From: Tissierellia bacterium
GTDB lineage: Bacteria; Bacillota; Clostridia; Tissierellales; Peptoniphilaceae
Assembly (NCBI GenBank): GCA_030537765.1
Contig: JAUNVH010000003.1
Span: 1-64,000, forward strand
Direction of reading: 5' to 3'
DNA: 64,000 nucleotides
Position 1 is the first letter of the stretch. Each line of letters opens with the position of its first letter. Under the pieces are notes generated by a model. That model was not told where the DNA came from. It did not search any database and saw only the letters and a list, made by a program, of their open reading frames with translations. The position numbers and the translations under genes are program-made. Below are positions 1-8,283 of this stretch, in pieces.

Positions 1-529
1 TCATATCTAAATTGTTTATTGGTATTGAAAACGAATTTTGTAAATCTCCGTCAATTCTAAATCTAAATCTTATGCTATTATCGAGAGGTTCAATATGTAT
101 ATCTGATGCATTCAATATGATAGCTTTTTCAATAGTATAATTTAATAAATTTACTATTTCTTTTTCTTTTTCGTCATATTTTCCTTCAATATTAAATAGC
201 TCGATAGAGTTATCTAATTTAAGATATCTTATCGAGCTTTTATTTAAATTATTTAAATTGTTTTTAATCGCATTAAAATCAACAATATCGAGAACAATAT
301 TGTTACTTATCAAACCGTTTGAAATTAATCTCAAATCCATTATTGTCTTTGGGTCTAATGGTGTGTGAGAAATAGAATAAATTGTATTTTCATTAGTATG
401 AATTATTAATATGTCTTTCTTTTTTATAAATTCATTATTATTTAAGCCAATAACAGTATCATTTTGTGCATAAAATATAAGATCGTCCATTGTTTTTATT
501 ATCAAATCAGAGTAAACTAAATTTAGCAA
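1..529 (-). CDS. GspE/PilB-family type II secretion / type IV pilus assembly ATPase (5' part, runs off the window)
   Basis: Only the N-terminal 176 residues are present; the gene continues past the left edge. The diagnostic block of the T2SSE family is clear near residues 141-161: ASDIHIEP followed by a RFRFRIDG segment, the region just before the ATPase core. The Walker motifs would lie outside the window. These hexameric ATPases power pilus or pseudopilus assembly at the inner face of the membrane. I chose a TTG start because GAGGTG lies 6 bases before it. Two upstream in-frame ATG codons directly follow the -10 box and would fall upstream of or at the transcript start. A ComEA-like protein elsewhere in the window makes a competence or pilus role plausible (inference). 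Confidence 0.82.
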   Translation of the reverse strand, partial: MLNLVYSDLIIKTMDDLIFYAQNDTVIGLNNNEFIKKKDILIIHTNENTIYSISHTPLDPKTIMDLRLISNGLISNNIVLDIVDFNAIKNNLNNLNKSSIRYLKLDNSIELFNIEGKYDEKEKEIVNLLNYTIEKAIILNASDIHIEPLDNSIRFRFRIDGDLQNSFSIPINNLDM

Positions 530-562
530 TGAATTCACCTCATCTAATATTTTATACATCAT

Positions 563-571
563 ATTATATCA
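563..571 (-). promoter_or_regulatory. Extended -10 promoter of the GspE/PilB-like gene
   Basis: Reads TGATATAAT on the minus strand. No good -35 is seen 16-18 bases upstream, as expected for an extended -10 promoter. Transcription would begin near 556, downstream of or within the two in-frame ATG codons, which supports the TTG start at 529. Confidence 0.6.
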
Positions 572-598
572 TATAAATCGTAAAATACTAGAGTTATT

Positions 599-1468
599 TT
601 ATCTATTTATAAGTTTAGAGAGACTGTCTGCATTAAAGTTATATTTTTTATTGCAAAAATGACATATTACTTCGGCCCCATCATCTTCATCTATCATAGA
701 CTGAATTTCTTCTTTACCTAATGAAAGTAAAACACTTTCAATTCTTTCGCGATTGCAATCACAGTTGTATTTTATTTTTCGCTCTTCTACTATCTGAATT
801 TCAAACTCAGAAAATAGTTGATTTAATACTTTTTCAAGACTTTTTTCCTTTAAAATAACTTCTGAAATTGATCCGATATTTTTTAAAGCTTCTTCTAATT
901 TAACAATAGTTTCTTCAGATGCATTCGGCATTAGTTGTATTATAAAACCGCCAGCAGATTTTATATTTAGATCAGTATCGACTAAAACGCCCAAAGCAAT
1001 AGCAGTTCTAATTTGTTCTGATGTAAAATAATAATGAGCTAAGTCTTCAGCAATTTCTCCACTCACAATTGCAGATTGTCCATTGTAGTTTTCCCGCATA
1101 CCTAAATCATAGCTTACTTCAATAGTTCCATTATGGCCTATAATCCCAGATACGTCCAATTTAGAATTCTTTACAGGTAAATCTGCTAATGGGTTGTTCA
1201 TATACGCTTTAACATCGCCTTTTGAATTTGAGACAGCTATTATTCTACCTGCTATGCCATCACCATTTATACTAATTGTCAATGAATCATTTTCATTTTT
1301 TAGCCAAGCTCCCATTAAGGCGACTGCAGTCAATGTTCTACCTAATGCAGCAGATGCAGTTGCCGAAGTATTATGAATATTATGTGCAGTTTGGACTATT
1401 TGTGTCGTATCTGTTATCGCTATTCTCAATTCATTATTACTGTCTACTGCTTTTATTAAATTAATCAT
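599..1468 (-). CDS. hslO: Hsp33 redox-regulated chaperonin
   Basis: Cytoplasmic holdase chaperone that is switched on by oxidation. At 289 residues it is of normal family length. The C-terminal zinc redox switch is visible: CDC at residues 236-238 and CHFC at 269-272, the four zinc-binding cysteines of the CxC...CxxC pattern. The N-terminal two thirds match the Hsp33 core. It is the last gene of the hpt-sirtuin-methyltransferase-hslO run and overlaps the methyltransferase gene by 8 bases, so the two are probably translationally coupled. No terminator was recognised before the next gene. Confidence 0.95.
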   Translation of the reverse strand: MINLIKAVDSNNELRIAITDTTQIVQTAHNIHNTSATASAALGRTLTAVALMGAWLKNENDSLTISINGDGIAGRIIAVSNSKGDVKAYMNNPLADLPVKNSKLDVSGIIGHNGTIEVSYDLGMRENYNGQSAIVSGEIAEDLAHYYFTSEQIRTAIALGVLVDTDLNIKSAGGFIIQLMPNASEETIVKLEEALKNIGSISEVILKEKSLEKVLNQLFSEFEIQIVEERKIKYNCDCNRERIESVLLSLGKEEIQSMIDEDDGAEVICHFCNKKYNFNADSLSKLINR

Positions 1469-2198
1469 ATTTTTTCCTCTCTGCTATAAAAGTTATTCGT
1501 TCTGAATCTTTCTTATAGTCTACATTTTTATAATCTGATTTAATTTCAATATTATGAAAATTATTTAATTCCAATGCTCTCACAATAGAATTTACTGAAT
1601 GAATATACTGAATATGCTCTTCTGAAAATCTAAAATATTTATCATCTTCAGTTTTTTTAAAAAAGTCTATATGAAATATCACTCTAGATTTATCTAATTG
1701 CAATTCATTTTGCCAAAAATAGACAGCATATTCGTTTTCATCACTAAAAAAATTATTGCCGCATATATTTATTAATTTATATTCTGAATTAATATCAAAA
1801 ATAAATTTAGCGCCTTCTTTCAGATGATTTGATACATTTTTGAAAACAGTATCTACATTAATGGGTTCTATATAATTTAGGCTATCGCAGGCACAAATTG
1901 CTGCATCAAACTTTCTTGCAAATTCAAAACTTTTCATATCGCCTTTTATTGTTTTTATATTCTTCTTCGTAAAAAATTTTGAATATGCAATGTTTAACAT
2001 TTCTTGAGAATTATCCATCGCCAAGATATTGTACTTATCTGAAAGATGTTGTGTCAAATTTCCTGTGCCACATGCTAATTCTAAAATATTAGACCATGGC
2101 TTTAAACCCATCTTTTTATCTATAAATTCAGCCCAAAGCTTATAGTCTATATCGTCCATGAATGAATCGTAAAGATTTGCAAAATTTTTATAATTCAT
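1461..2198 (-). CDS. Class I SAM-dependent methyltransferase
   Basis: A 245-residue methyltransferase of the Rossmann-like class I fold. Motif I (LELACGTGN) lies at residues 39-47, an acidic residue closing the second strand follows (AMDN near 80), and CDSLNYI sits in the position common to this branch. The substrate cannot be told from sequence. Family relatives are usually annotated only as small-molecule methyltransferases. It sits 4 bases after the sirtuin gene and overlaps hslO by 8 bases, so it is part of the same transcript, but this context does not define its job. Confidence 0.85.
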   Translation of the reverse strand: MNYKNFANLYDSFMDDIDYKLWAEFIDKKMGLKPWSNILELACGTGNLTQHLSDKYNILAMDNSQEMLNIAYSKFFTKKNIKTIKGDMKSFEFARKFDAAICACDSLNYIEPINVDTVFKNVSNHLKEGAKFIFDINSEYKLINICGNNFFSDENEYAVYFWQNELQLDKSRVIFHIDFFKKTEDDKYFRFSEEHIQYIHSVNSIVRALELNNFHNIEIKSDYKNVDYKKDSERITFIAERKKYD

Positions 2199-2202
2199 TT
2201 AT

Positions 2203-2934
2203 TTAAAATTGCTCCATTATCTTTTCTAATGCAGTTATTCCATCTTCATTTATTAAAACTTCGGTTCTATAGTCAAATGGAGTCGGCGTCTTATTAATTA
2301 TAATTAATTTTTTAGCCATGGCAGCCATATAATTTACTGGACTTACAGTCAAGCTGGTGCCGATAACTATTAGTAAATCAGCTTTTGAAACTAAATTTTG
2401 AGCTTCTGTAAATGAATCCGGCAACATATCTCCAAACATAATTACAGAAGGTCTTACGACGCAGCCACATTTTTTACATTTTGGTGGAATGTTTTTTGCT
2501 TCGACCTCTGTTTCCAAATATTCAAAATCATATACTTCTTTGCATTTTTCGCAATAACAAGTTCTCGTTTCTCCATGTACTTCGAATACATTTTTACTGC
2601 CAGCAACTGTATGCAAATTGTCAATATTTTGTGTTATTATGCCATCTATTAATCCCTTTGACTCAAGCGTTGCTAAAATCTCATGGATTCTATTAGGTTT
2701 TTTATTACGCATACTTTTAAGCAATTCAAAACCTATTTCATAAAATTTTTCTGGCTTATTGTTCAAAACATTTGTAGATAGAGCCTCCATTGGATCGATT
2801 TTTGTCCAAATTCCCGTATCTGCACTTCTAAAATCTGGAATGCCTGAATATGTTGAAACTCCTGCACCAGTTAAAACATATGTAGATTTGGATTTTAATA
2901 ACAAATCTTTTACTGCTTCATATTTAGATACCAT
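2203..2934 (-). CDS. cobB: NAD-dependent protein deacylase (sirtuin, SIR2 family)
   Basis: Removes acyl groups from lysines using NAD+. Visible motifs (243-residue numbering): GAGVSTYSGIPDFRS at about 23-37 for NAD binding, TQNIDNLH near 101-108, catalytic His 120 in EVHGE, and two cysteine pairs (128/131 and 153/156) for the structural zinc. A longer reading begins with a GTG that is part of the ribosome-binding site AGAGGTG. I use the ATG 6 bases after it. The gene lies 5 bases downstream of hpt in the same operon. Whether it prefers acetyl or succinyl lysine is not resolved. Confidence 0.93.
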   Translation of the reverse strand: MVSKYEAVKDLLLKSKSTYVLTGAGVSTYSGIPDFRSADTGIWTKIDPMEALSTNVLNNKPEKFYEIGFELLKSMRNKKPNRIHEILATLESKGLIDGIITQNIDNLHTVAGSKNVFEVHGETRTCYCEKCKEVYDFEYLETEVEAKNIPPKCKKCGCVVRPSVIMFGDMLPDSFTEAQNLVSKADLLIVIGTSLTVSPVNYMAAMAKKLIIINKTPTPFDYRTEVLINEDGITALEKIMEQF

Positions 2935-2939
2935 TATTT

Positions 2940-3461
2940 TCACCTCTCAAATGTAAATATTTCTGCTTCATTCCTATGATGTTCTCCGTAATTTAAACCA
3001 TATCCAACCACAAACAAATCAGGTATTGAAAAGCCCACGTAATCGGCTTCAATATCTACTTCACGCCTAGAAGGTTTATCTAGCATAACACAAATTTTAA
3101 CGCTCTTTGGCGCTTTTGCAACAAGATGCTCATATACTCTGAGCATAGTATTTCCAGAATCAATAATATCATCAACTATTAATACATTTCTGTTTTTGAT
3201 ATTTATTCTATGGTCCATTAAAATATCTACATTCCCTGAAGATATTTCATTATTCTCATAGCTAGAAGTAACCATAAAATCGACTGCCAAAAGAGAGTCT
3301 ATTTCTCTTACTAAATCGGCTGTAAATATAAAACTGCCTCTCAATAAACTGATAACTATAATTTCTTCGTCTTTATAATTATTATTTATTTCGACACCTA
3401 ATTCTTTTATACGTCTTGCAATTTGATCTTTTGTGTATAGCACTTTTCTTTTTATATTCAT
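2940..3461 (-). CDS. hpt: Hypoxanthine phosphoribosyltransferase
   Basis: Purine salvage enzyme that joins hypoxanthine or guanine to PRPP to give IMP or GMP in the cytoplasm. At 173 residues it has the expected size. The PRPP-binding signature VLIVDDIIDSGNTM is at residues 93-106, and the N-terminal LLRGSF loop (39-44) is present. It is first in a four-gene run ending with hslO, preceded by a good ribosome-binding site (GGAGG) and its own sigma-A promoter. The link of hpt with stress and repair functions in one operon is common in this group of bacteria, although FtsH is not adjacent here. Confidence 0.96.
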   Translation of the reverse strand: MNIKRKVLYTKDQIARRIKELGVEINNNYKDEEIIVISLLRGSFIFTADLVREIDSLLAVDFMVTSSYENNEISSGNVDILMDHRINIKNRNVLIVDDIIDSGNTMLRVYEHLVAKAPKSVKICVMLDKPSRREVDIEADYVGFSIPDLFVVGYGLNYGEHHRNEAEIFTFER

Positions 3462-3481
3462 GTTAAACCTCCGTTAGTAAT

Positions 3482-3509
3482 ATTATAACAAATATTTATT
3501 ATGTTTCAA
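3482..3509 (-). promoter_or_regulatory. Sigma-A promoter of the hpt operon
   Basis: On the minus strand: -35 TTGAAA, 16-base spacer, -10 TATAAT, with TG one base before the -10. It is divergent from the DUF4364 promoter only about 14 bases away, so the two may compete or share control. Confidence 0.7.
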
Positions 3510-3522
3510 ACTTGAATCGATG

Positions 3523-3531
3523 TGATATAAT
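3523..3531 (+). promoter_or_regulatory. Extended -10 promoter of the DUF4364 gene
   Basis: TGATATAAT lies 17 bases upstream of the ATG at 3549. No convincing -35 is present. The leader would be very short but includes the ribosome-binding site GAGGTGATAAA. Confidence 0.55.
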
Positions 3532-3548
3532 CATATTGAGGTGATAAA

Positions 3549-4049
3549 ATGGAAAATTCACTACAGAGTTTAGCGCGTAATAAATTGATAATATTATATA
3601 TAATAAAAAATTCAAATACTGGTATATTGGAAGAAAAACTAAGCGACTTGATATTGCACCACGACATAATGAATTATTTTCTATTAAAACAATATGTGCA
3701 TGAATTAGAAGAGTCTGAAATGATAAAAAGAGAAGGAGAAAGCTTAAAAATTAATCAAAAAGGTGAAATGACATTAAATTTACTAATCGACAATATAGAT
3801 GATGATACTTTAGTAGTGCTAGATGAAATTTTACTAAATATGACAAAACCAGATTCAGATGAAAGAGTACTGTTTCATTACATTTCAGATTCGGGCTTAA
3901 ATAAACTCTATTTTAAATATGATGAACAAATAGAATTAAAGCTATATTCTAAGCAAGATTTTGATTATGTAGAAATTTCAGAAAACTGGAAAAAAGAATA
4001 TAAAAATATAATTGAATCTATTTATAGATTATTAAAATTGAAATCTTAA
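3549..4049 (+). CDS. DUF4364 family protein
   Basis: A 166-residue soluble protein that I recognise as the DUF4364 family of Clostridia-type Firmicutes; its function is not established. The N-terminal half (residues about 10-75) is helical with a winged-helix look (LARNKLIILYII ... LEESEMIKREG ... INQKGEMTL), suggesting a PadR/MarR-like DNA-binding fold. The C-terminal half is acidic, with no membrane segment. It is one of only three plus-strand genes in the window and stands alone, divergent from hpt and convergent with folC. A regulator role is inference from fold appearance and divergent placement. Confidence 0.75.
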   Translation: MENSLQSLARNKLIILYIIKNSNTGILEEKLSDLILHHDIMNYFLLKQYVHELEESEMIKREGESLKINQKGEMTLNLLIDNIDDDTLVVLDEILLNMTKPDSDERVLFHYISDSGLNKLYFKYDEQIELKLYSKQDFDYVEISENWKKEYKNIIESIYRLLKLKS

Positions 4050-4050
4050 T

Positions 4051-4089
4051 TTTAAAAGCATTGCATATTTAAATTGCAATGCTTTTAAA
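4051..4089. terminator. Bidirectional intrinsic terminator between the DUF4364 gene and folC
   Basis: A perfect 15-bp inverted repeat (4051-4065 and 4075-4089) with a 9-base loop. Its outer pairs are AAA/TTT, so a U-tract follows the hairpin in both directions. It overlaps the last codons of folC. Confidence 0.85.
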
Positions 4090-5377
4090 AACTTTTCTCA
4101 AAATAGTCCTTTGCTGCCCCGACAAAGTATAAAGAACCACATAATAAGACTAAATCATCATTACAGGCTAAATTAATTGCTGTTTCAATTGCTTTATCAG
4201 AATTTTTTATTTCTATAATATTATTTTTTGTTCCGATAATTTTAGACATTTCTTCTGTCGGCGTGGCTCTATAATAATCAATTTCTGTCAATATTAAAGT
4301 GTCACAAATATCATAAGCTGTCTTTACAATATTAGAATAATCTTTATCTTTCATAGTTGCAATCAATATAATCAGTTTATTATAATCAAATAGCTTTATA
4401 GTTTCTTTTAGGGAATTTATTCCTTCACTATTGTGCGCACCGTCAATAATTATATATGGCTTCTCTTTAATCAATTCTATTCTGCCGGGCCAAAAAGCTT
4501 TTGAAACGCCTTGTTTTATTTCTAAATCAGTAATTCTTATATAATCATTCTCTCTAAGGAGAATTATCGTTTTAATTGCTAAAGCACAATTGATGATCTG
4601 ATGTTTACCAATCATATTTAAATGAATATCATTTAAGCTAAAGCATTCTTCACGATAATTGAATATTGACCCATTATAATTTAATTTTATTACATCTATA
4701 TCTGCATCGCTTACGAAATAGACTTTAGTATTTTTCTCCAATGCTTCTTTATTTATTATATTATCTATAGCTTGATTATGCTTCAAGGTTATACATAAGG
4801 AATTAGATTTGATAATACCAGCTTTTTGATAAGCAATTTCTTCTAAAGTATTACCTAAAATCGATTCGTGATCATATGAAATCGTAGTAATTATTGATGC
4901 CAAAGAATTCTTTATGATATTTGTAGCATCTAATCTGCCCCCAATCCCTGCTTCTAATATCACTAGATCACAATTTTCATCAAGAAAATAGATCATGCCA
5001 ATTGCCAAGACAATTTCGAAAGAAGTGGGATAGAATCCTTCTATTTCATATAAATCATCGCAAGCATCTTTAACTCTATTTGTGATTTTTGTGAAATTAT
5101 AATCGTCTATAGGAACACTGTTAATCTGGAATCTTTCATTAATCTTTTGAAGATATGGAGATATAAATTCCCCTACTTTGTAATTGGCACTAGATAATAT
5201 AGATGATAAATAGGAACAAACGGAGCCTTTACCGTTTGTTCCAGCAATATGAATAAATTTTAATTTATCTTGAGGGTTTCCAAGCTTTTCAAGAAGTAAT
5301 TTAATTGAATATAAGCCTTTTTTGGAACCAAATTTATGACTATCATTTATAAAATTGACACAATCATTATAATTCAT
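4085..5377 (-). CDS. folC: Bifunctional folylpolyglutamate synthase / dihydrofolate synthase
   Basis: Mur-ligase-like enzyme that adds glutamate to dihydropteroate and to folates using ATP. At 430 residues it has typical length. The ATP-binding P-loop HIAGTNGKGSV is at residues 43-53, and the folate/Mg region LEAGIGGRLDATN follows in the middle of the protein, then IIDGAHN in the C-terminal domain. It begins directly after the valS stop codon (ribosome-binding site AGAGGT inside valS), so it shares the T-box-controlled valS transcript. The valS-folC order is common in Firmicutes. Confidence 0.95.
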   Translation of the reverse strand: MNYNDCVNFINDSHKFGSKKGLYSIKLLLEKLGNPQDKLKFIHIAGTNGKGSVCSYLSSILSSANYKVGEFISPYLQKINERFQINSVPIDDYNFTKITNRVKDACDDLYEIEGFYPTSFEIVLAIGMIYFLDENCDLVILEAGIGGRLDATNIIKNSLASIITTISYDHESILGNTLEEIAYQKAGIIKSNSLCITLKHNQAIDNIINKEALEKNTKVYFVSDADIDVIKLNYNGSIFNYREECFSLNDIHLNMIGKHQIINCALAIKTIILLRENDYIRITDLEIKQGVSKAFWPGRIELIKEKPYIIIDGAHNSEGINSLKETIKLFDYNKLIILIATMKDKDYSNIVKTAYDICDTLILTEIDYYRATPTEEMSKIIGTKNNIIEIKNSDKAIETAINLACNDDLVLLCGSLYFVGAAKDYFEKSF

Positions 5378-8029
5378 CTATTTACCTCTTAAAAATTCTA
5401 ATCTCTCCTTAGTATTTTTTAACATCTCTTCATAACTCTTTTTCTTTTCTCGTTCCATATCTACGACTTTTTCAGGAGCTTTTTCTACAAATCCTTTATT
5501 GTTTAATTTGCTCTCTGCTCTTTTAATTTCAGACAATAGTCGTTTTTCTTCTTTTTCTAAGCGAGCTATTTCGTCTGAAATATTAATAAGTTCAGCCAAT
5601 GGCAAATAGATTTCGCATTTTTCGACAACTTCTGTTATATAGTCTTCATTAAGATTAGATTTTTCTTTAGCAATATTTACAGAGTCTGAATAAGCTAAGT
5701 TCTTTATATGTTGCAAATTGTTTTCTACTGCTGATTTAGAAAATTGATCATGAGTGTATATAATCGTATTTGTTCTGCGATTATTAGCAATATTCATCTC
5801 TGAACGTTTTGTTCTTATTGCCTTAATCAATTGCATTACTAATTGTACTTCTTTAGCTGTTTTTTCATTTCCTAATTCATCATTTACTTTTGGCCAAGCT
5901 GAAACTATTAATGCTTCATCATTTCCTGGGATGTGCTGATATATTTCTTCAGTTATAAATGGCATAAATGGATGCAATAATTTTAAAATCTTTTTTAAGC
6001 AGTAGATCAAAACTGATAGAGCTTCATTATTCTCATCAATATTTGATGAATATAATCTAGGTTTAACCATTTCAATATACCAATCACAAAAATAATCCCA
6101 TATGAATGAATAGATATCATCGGCAGCAAGGCCTATATCAAATTGCTCCATTTTATAATCTATATCTTTTATAGTCTTATTCAATCTGTATAAAATCCAT
6201 TCGTCTTCTGGCTTTAATGAAATATCTGAAATATCTTTAATTTTAGAGTTTTCATTATAATTCATAAAAATAAATCTAGATGCATTCCATAATTTATTTG
6301 CAAAGTTTCTGCTGTTTTCAACTCTATCTGTATAAAATCTCATATCATTGCCTGGGGAATTGCCAGTTACTAGAGTAAATCTTAGTGCATCTGCTCCGTA
6401 TTTATCAATTATTTCTAAAGGATCTATTCCATTACCTAAGCTCTTGCTCATTTTACGACCCAATTCATCTCTGACTAATCCATTTATCAAGACATGTTTA
6501 AACGGCATTTTTCCGGTCTGTTTTAAGCCTGAAAACACCATGCGCACAACCCAGAACATTATAATGTCGTAAGAGGTAACTAAGACATCAGTAGGATAAA
6601 AATAATTATAATCTTCAGTTTCATTGGGCCAGCCTAAAGTTGAAAAAGGCCATAATGCAGATGAAAACCATGTATCTAATGTATCTTCATCTTGAATCCA
6701 TTTATGCGATTTATATTCAGATAAATCATTTGGGTTTTCTCTTCCAACATAAATTTCATCACAATCTTCACAATAATAAACAGGCAATCTATGACCCCAC
6801 CATAGTTGTCTGGAAATACACCAATCTCTCAAATTCTCTAGCCAATTTTTATAAAGCTTTCCAAATCTTTTTGGAACAAAATTTGGAGAATCATCTTCTT
6901 CAAAATATTTTAAGCTAAGTTTAGCCATTTCTTTCATCTTTACAAACCATTGTTTTGAAATTATTGGTTCGATTACAGTTCCACATCGCTCGCAATGTCC
7001 AATTACATTATGATGATCTTCTATTTTTTCAAGTAATCCTAAATTTTCAAATTCTGCAATAATGGCTTTTCTAGCTTCATATCGATCTAATCCTTCAAAT
7101 TTTTTGCCATTGGAATTTATTTTTGCATTTTCATCAAAGATAATACATTGCCCTAAATTATGCCTTTCACCTACTTCGAAGTCATTAGCATCATGTGAAG
7201 GAGTTATTTTTACGACACCACTTCCAAAATCACTTTCTACGTATTCATCGGCTATAATTGGTATTTCACGATTTACAATAGGTAAAATAGCTTTCTTTCC
7301 AACATAATCTTTATAGCGTTCATCTTCCGGATTTACAGCCAATGCCAAGTCTCCTAAAATTGTTTCCGGTCTAGTAGTCGCGACTATCATAAATTTATTT
7401 TCTTCGCCTACAATCGGATATTTTAAATACCAAATTTTACCATCCGACTCAATATGTTCAACTTCCGCATCTGATATTGCCGTCTCGCAACTTGGACACC
7501 AATTTATAATTCTATCGCCTCTATATATATAACCTTCATTGTAAAGCCGTATAAATACTTCCTCTACGGCATGACTCATATCATCGTCTAGAGTAAATCT
7601 ATCTCTAGACCAATCGCAACTGACGCCCAATTGTTTAAATTGCTCTTTTATATTGCCGCCATATTTCTTAGTCCATTTCCAAGTTTCTTCTAAAAAACCT
7701 TCTCGCCCAACATCATCTTTACTTTTGCCTTCGTTTCTAAGTTTCTCAACAACTCTCGACTCGGTCGATATACTCGCATGATCTGTTCCTGGTAAATAAA
7801 GAGCACTATAGCCCATCATTCTCTTTCTGCGTATAATTATATCTTGCAAAGTATTGTTTAATGCATGTCCGATATGAAGATTGCCCGTTACATTTGGCGG
7901 GGGCATAATTATAGTGAAAGGCTTTTTGTTTTTATCTACCACAGCTTTGAAATAATCATTTTCCATCCAATAGTCATAAAGTTTCTTTTCAAACTCTTTT
8001 GGATTATAATTCTTAGCAATATTATCCAT
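5378..8029 (-). CDS. valS: Valine--tRNA ligase
   Basis: Class I aminoacyl-tRNA synthetase of 883 residues, charging tRNA-Val with editing. HIGH is at residues 52-55 (PPPNVTGNLHIGHAL) and KMSKS at 526-530. The editing-domain motif TTRPETILGD is near 218, and the C-terminal coiled-coil arm rich in Glu and Lys (last ~65 residues) is intact. A longer reading adds 12 residues, but GGAGG 6 bases before the ATG at 8029 fixes the start. A T-box leader with its own terminator lies immediately upstream, so expression should rise when tRNA-Val is uncharged. Confidence 0.97.
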   Translation of the reverse strand: MDNIAKNYNPKEFEKKLYDYWMENDYFKAVVDKNKKPFTIIMPPPNVTGNLHIGHALNNTLQDIIIRRKRMMGYSALYLPGTDHASISTESRVVEKLRNEGKSKDDVGREGFLEETWKWTKKYGGNIKEQFKQLGVSCDWSRDRFTLDDDMSHAVEEVFIRLYNEGYIYRGDRIINWCPSCETAISDAEVEHIESDGKIWYLKYPIVGEENKFMIVATTRPETILGDLALAVNPEDERYKDYVGKKAILPIVNREIPIIADEYVESDFGSGVVKITPSHDANDFEVGERHNLGQCIIFDENAKINSNGKKFEGLDRYEARKAIIAEFENLGLLEKIEDHHNVIGHCERCGTVIEPIISKQWFVKMKEMAKLSLKYFEEDDSPNFVPKRFGKLYKNWLENLRDWCISRQLWWGHRLPVYYCEDCDEIYVGRENPNDLSEYKSHKWIQDEDTLDTWFSSALWPFSTLGWPNETEDYNYFYPTDVLVTSYDIIMFWVVRMVFSGLKQTGKMPFKHVLINGLVRDELGRKMSKSLGNGIDPLEIIDKYGADALRFTLVTGNSPGNDMRFYTDRVENSRNFANKLWNASRFIFMNYNENSKIKDISDISLKPEDEWILYRLNKTIKDIDYKMEQFDIGLAADDIYSFIWDYFCDWYIEMVKPRLYSSNIDENNEALSVLIYCLKKILKLLHPFMPFITEEIYQHIPGNDEALIVSAWPKVNDELGNEKTAKEVQLVMQLIKAIRTKRSEMNIANNRRTNTIIYTHDQFSKSAVENNLQHIKNLAYSDSVNIAKEKSNLNEDYITEVVEKCEIYLPLAELINISDEIARLEKEEKRLLSEIKRAESKLNNKGFVEKAPEKVVDMEREKKKSYEEMLKNTKERLEFLRGK

Positions 8030-8050
8030 TTTTACCTCCAGTAATATAAT

Positions 8051-8083
8051 AAAAAGATCCTTCACCCATAAGGACGAAGGATC
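8051..8083 (-). terminator. T-box regulatory terminator before valS
   Basis: A 12-bp stem (GATCCTTC with GAAGGATC plus wobble and GC pairs) and a 4-base loop, followed by TTTTT. Its 5' arm overlaps the 3' end of the T-box antiterminator, as the mechanism requires. Confidence 0.85.
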
Positions 8084-8248
8084 GTGGTACCACCTTAATT
8101 TAGCTTACGCTCTCTTAGCTTTTAACGCAGCTTTGCGCATATAGTAAATTTGTCACAACCTTCAAAATTTCTGCTAAAGGCCTTTCACCAACCGGACTCT
8201 CTCTGTATAGCATCTAAAATCTACTCCTTGACAATCTATATGAATATA
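8051..8248 (-). promoter_or_regulatory. T-box leader (valine) controlling valS-folC
   Basis: The T-box core GGTGGTACCACG is present at about 8084-8095 (minus strand), followed by the terminator. Upstream is a Stem I region: AGTAGATTT pairs with AAATTTACT (one wobble) and an inner TGCTA/TAGCA helix caps a loop holding GGTGAAA after an AGAGAG element. The specifier is not settled: GTT at 8159-8157 and GTG at 8156-8154 are both valine codons in the expected strand of the internal loop. Uncharged tRNA-Val would pair with the T-box core and block the terminator, allowing valS transcription. The 5' limit is set from the promoter. Confidence 0.88.
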
Positions 8249-8254
8249 TTTTTA

Positions 8255-8283
8255 ATTATAAATTTATTAATGTTTTTTGTCAA
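8255..8283 (-). promoter_or_regulatory. Consensus sigma-A promoter for the valS T-box transcript
   Basis: TTGACA, 17-base spacer, TATAAT: a perfect match at both boxes. The -35 overlaps the TGA stop codon of pgsA, so valS is uncoupled from the upstream operon while sitting tight against it. Confidence 0.85.

Noticed and set aside
4051-4089. Perfect inverted repeat as a possible insertion-sequence end
   Set aside because: It sits between convergent genes and has A/T flanks on both sides, the pattern of a bidirectional terminator; no transposase or target duplication.
6640-6918. Plus-strand open frame of about 90 residues inside valS
   Set aside because: Complete overlap with a well-supported gene on the other strand; no ribosome-binding site or family signature.
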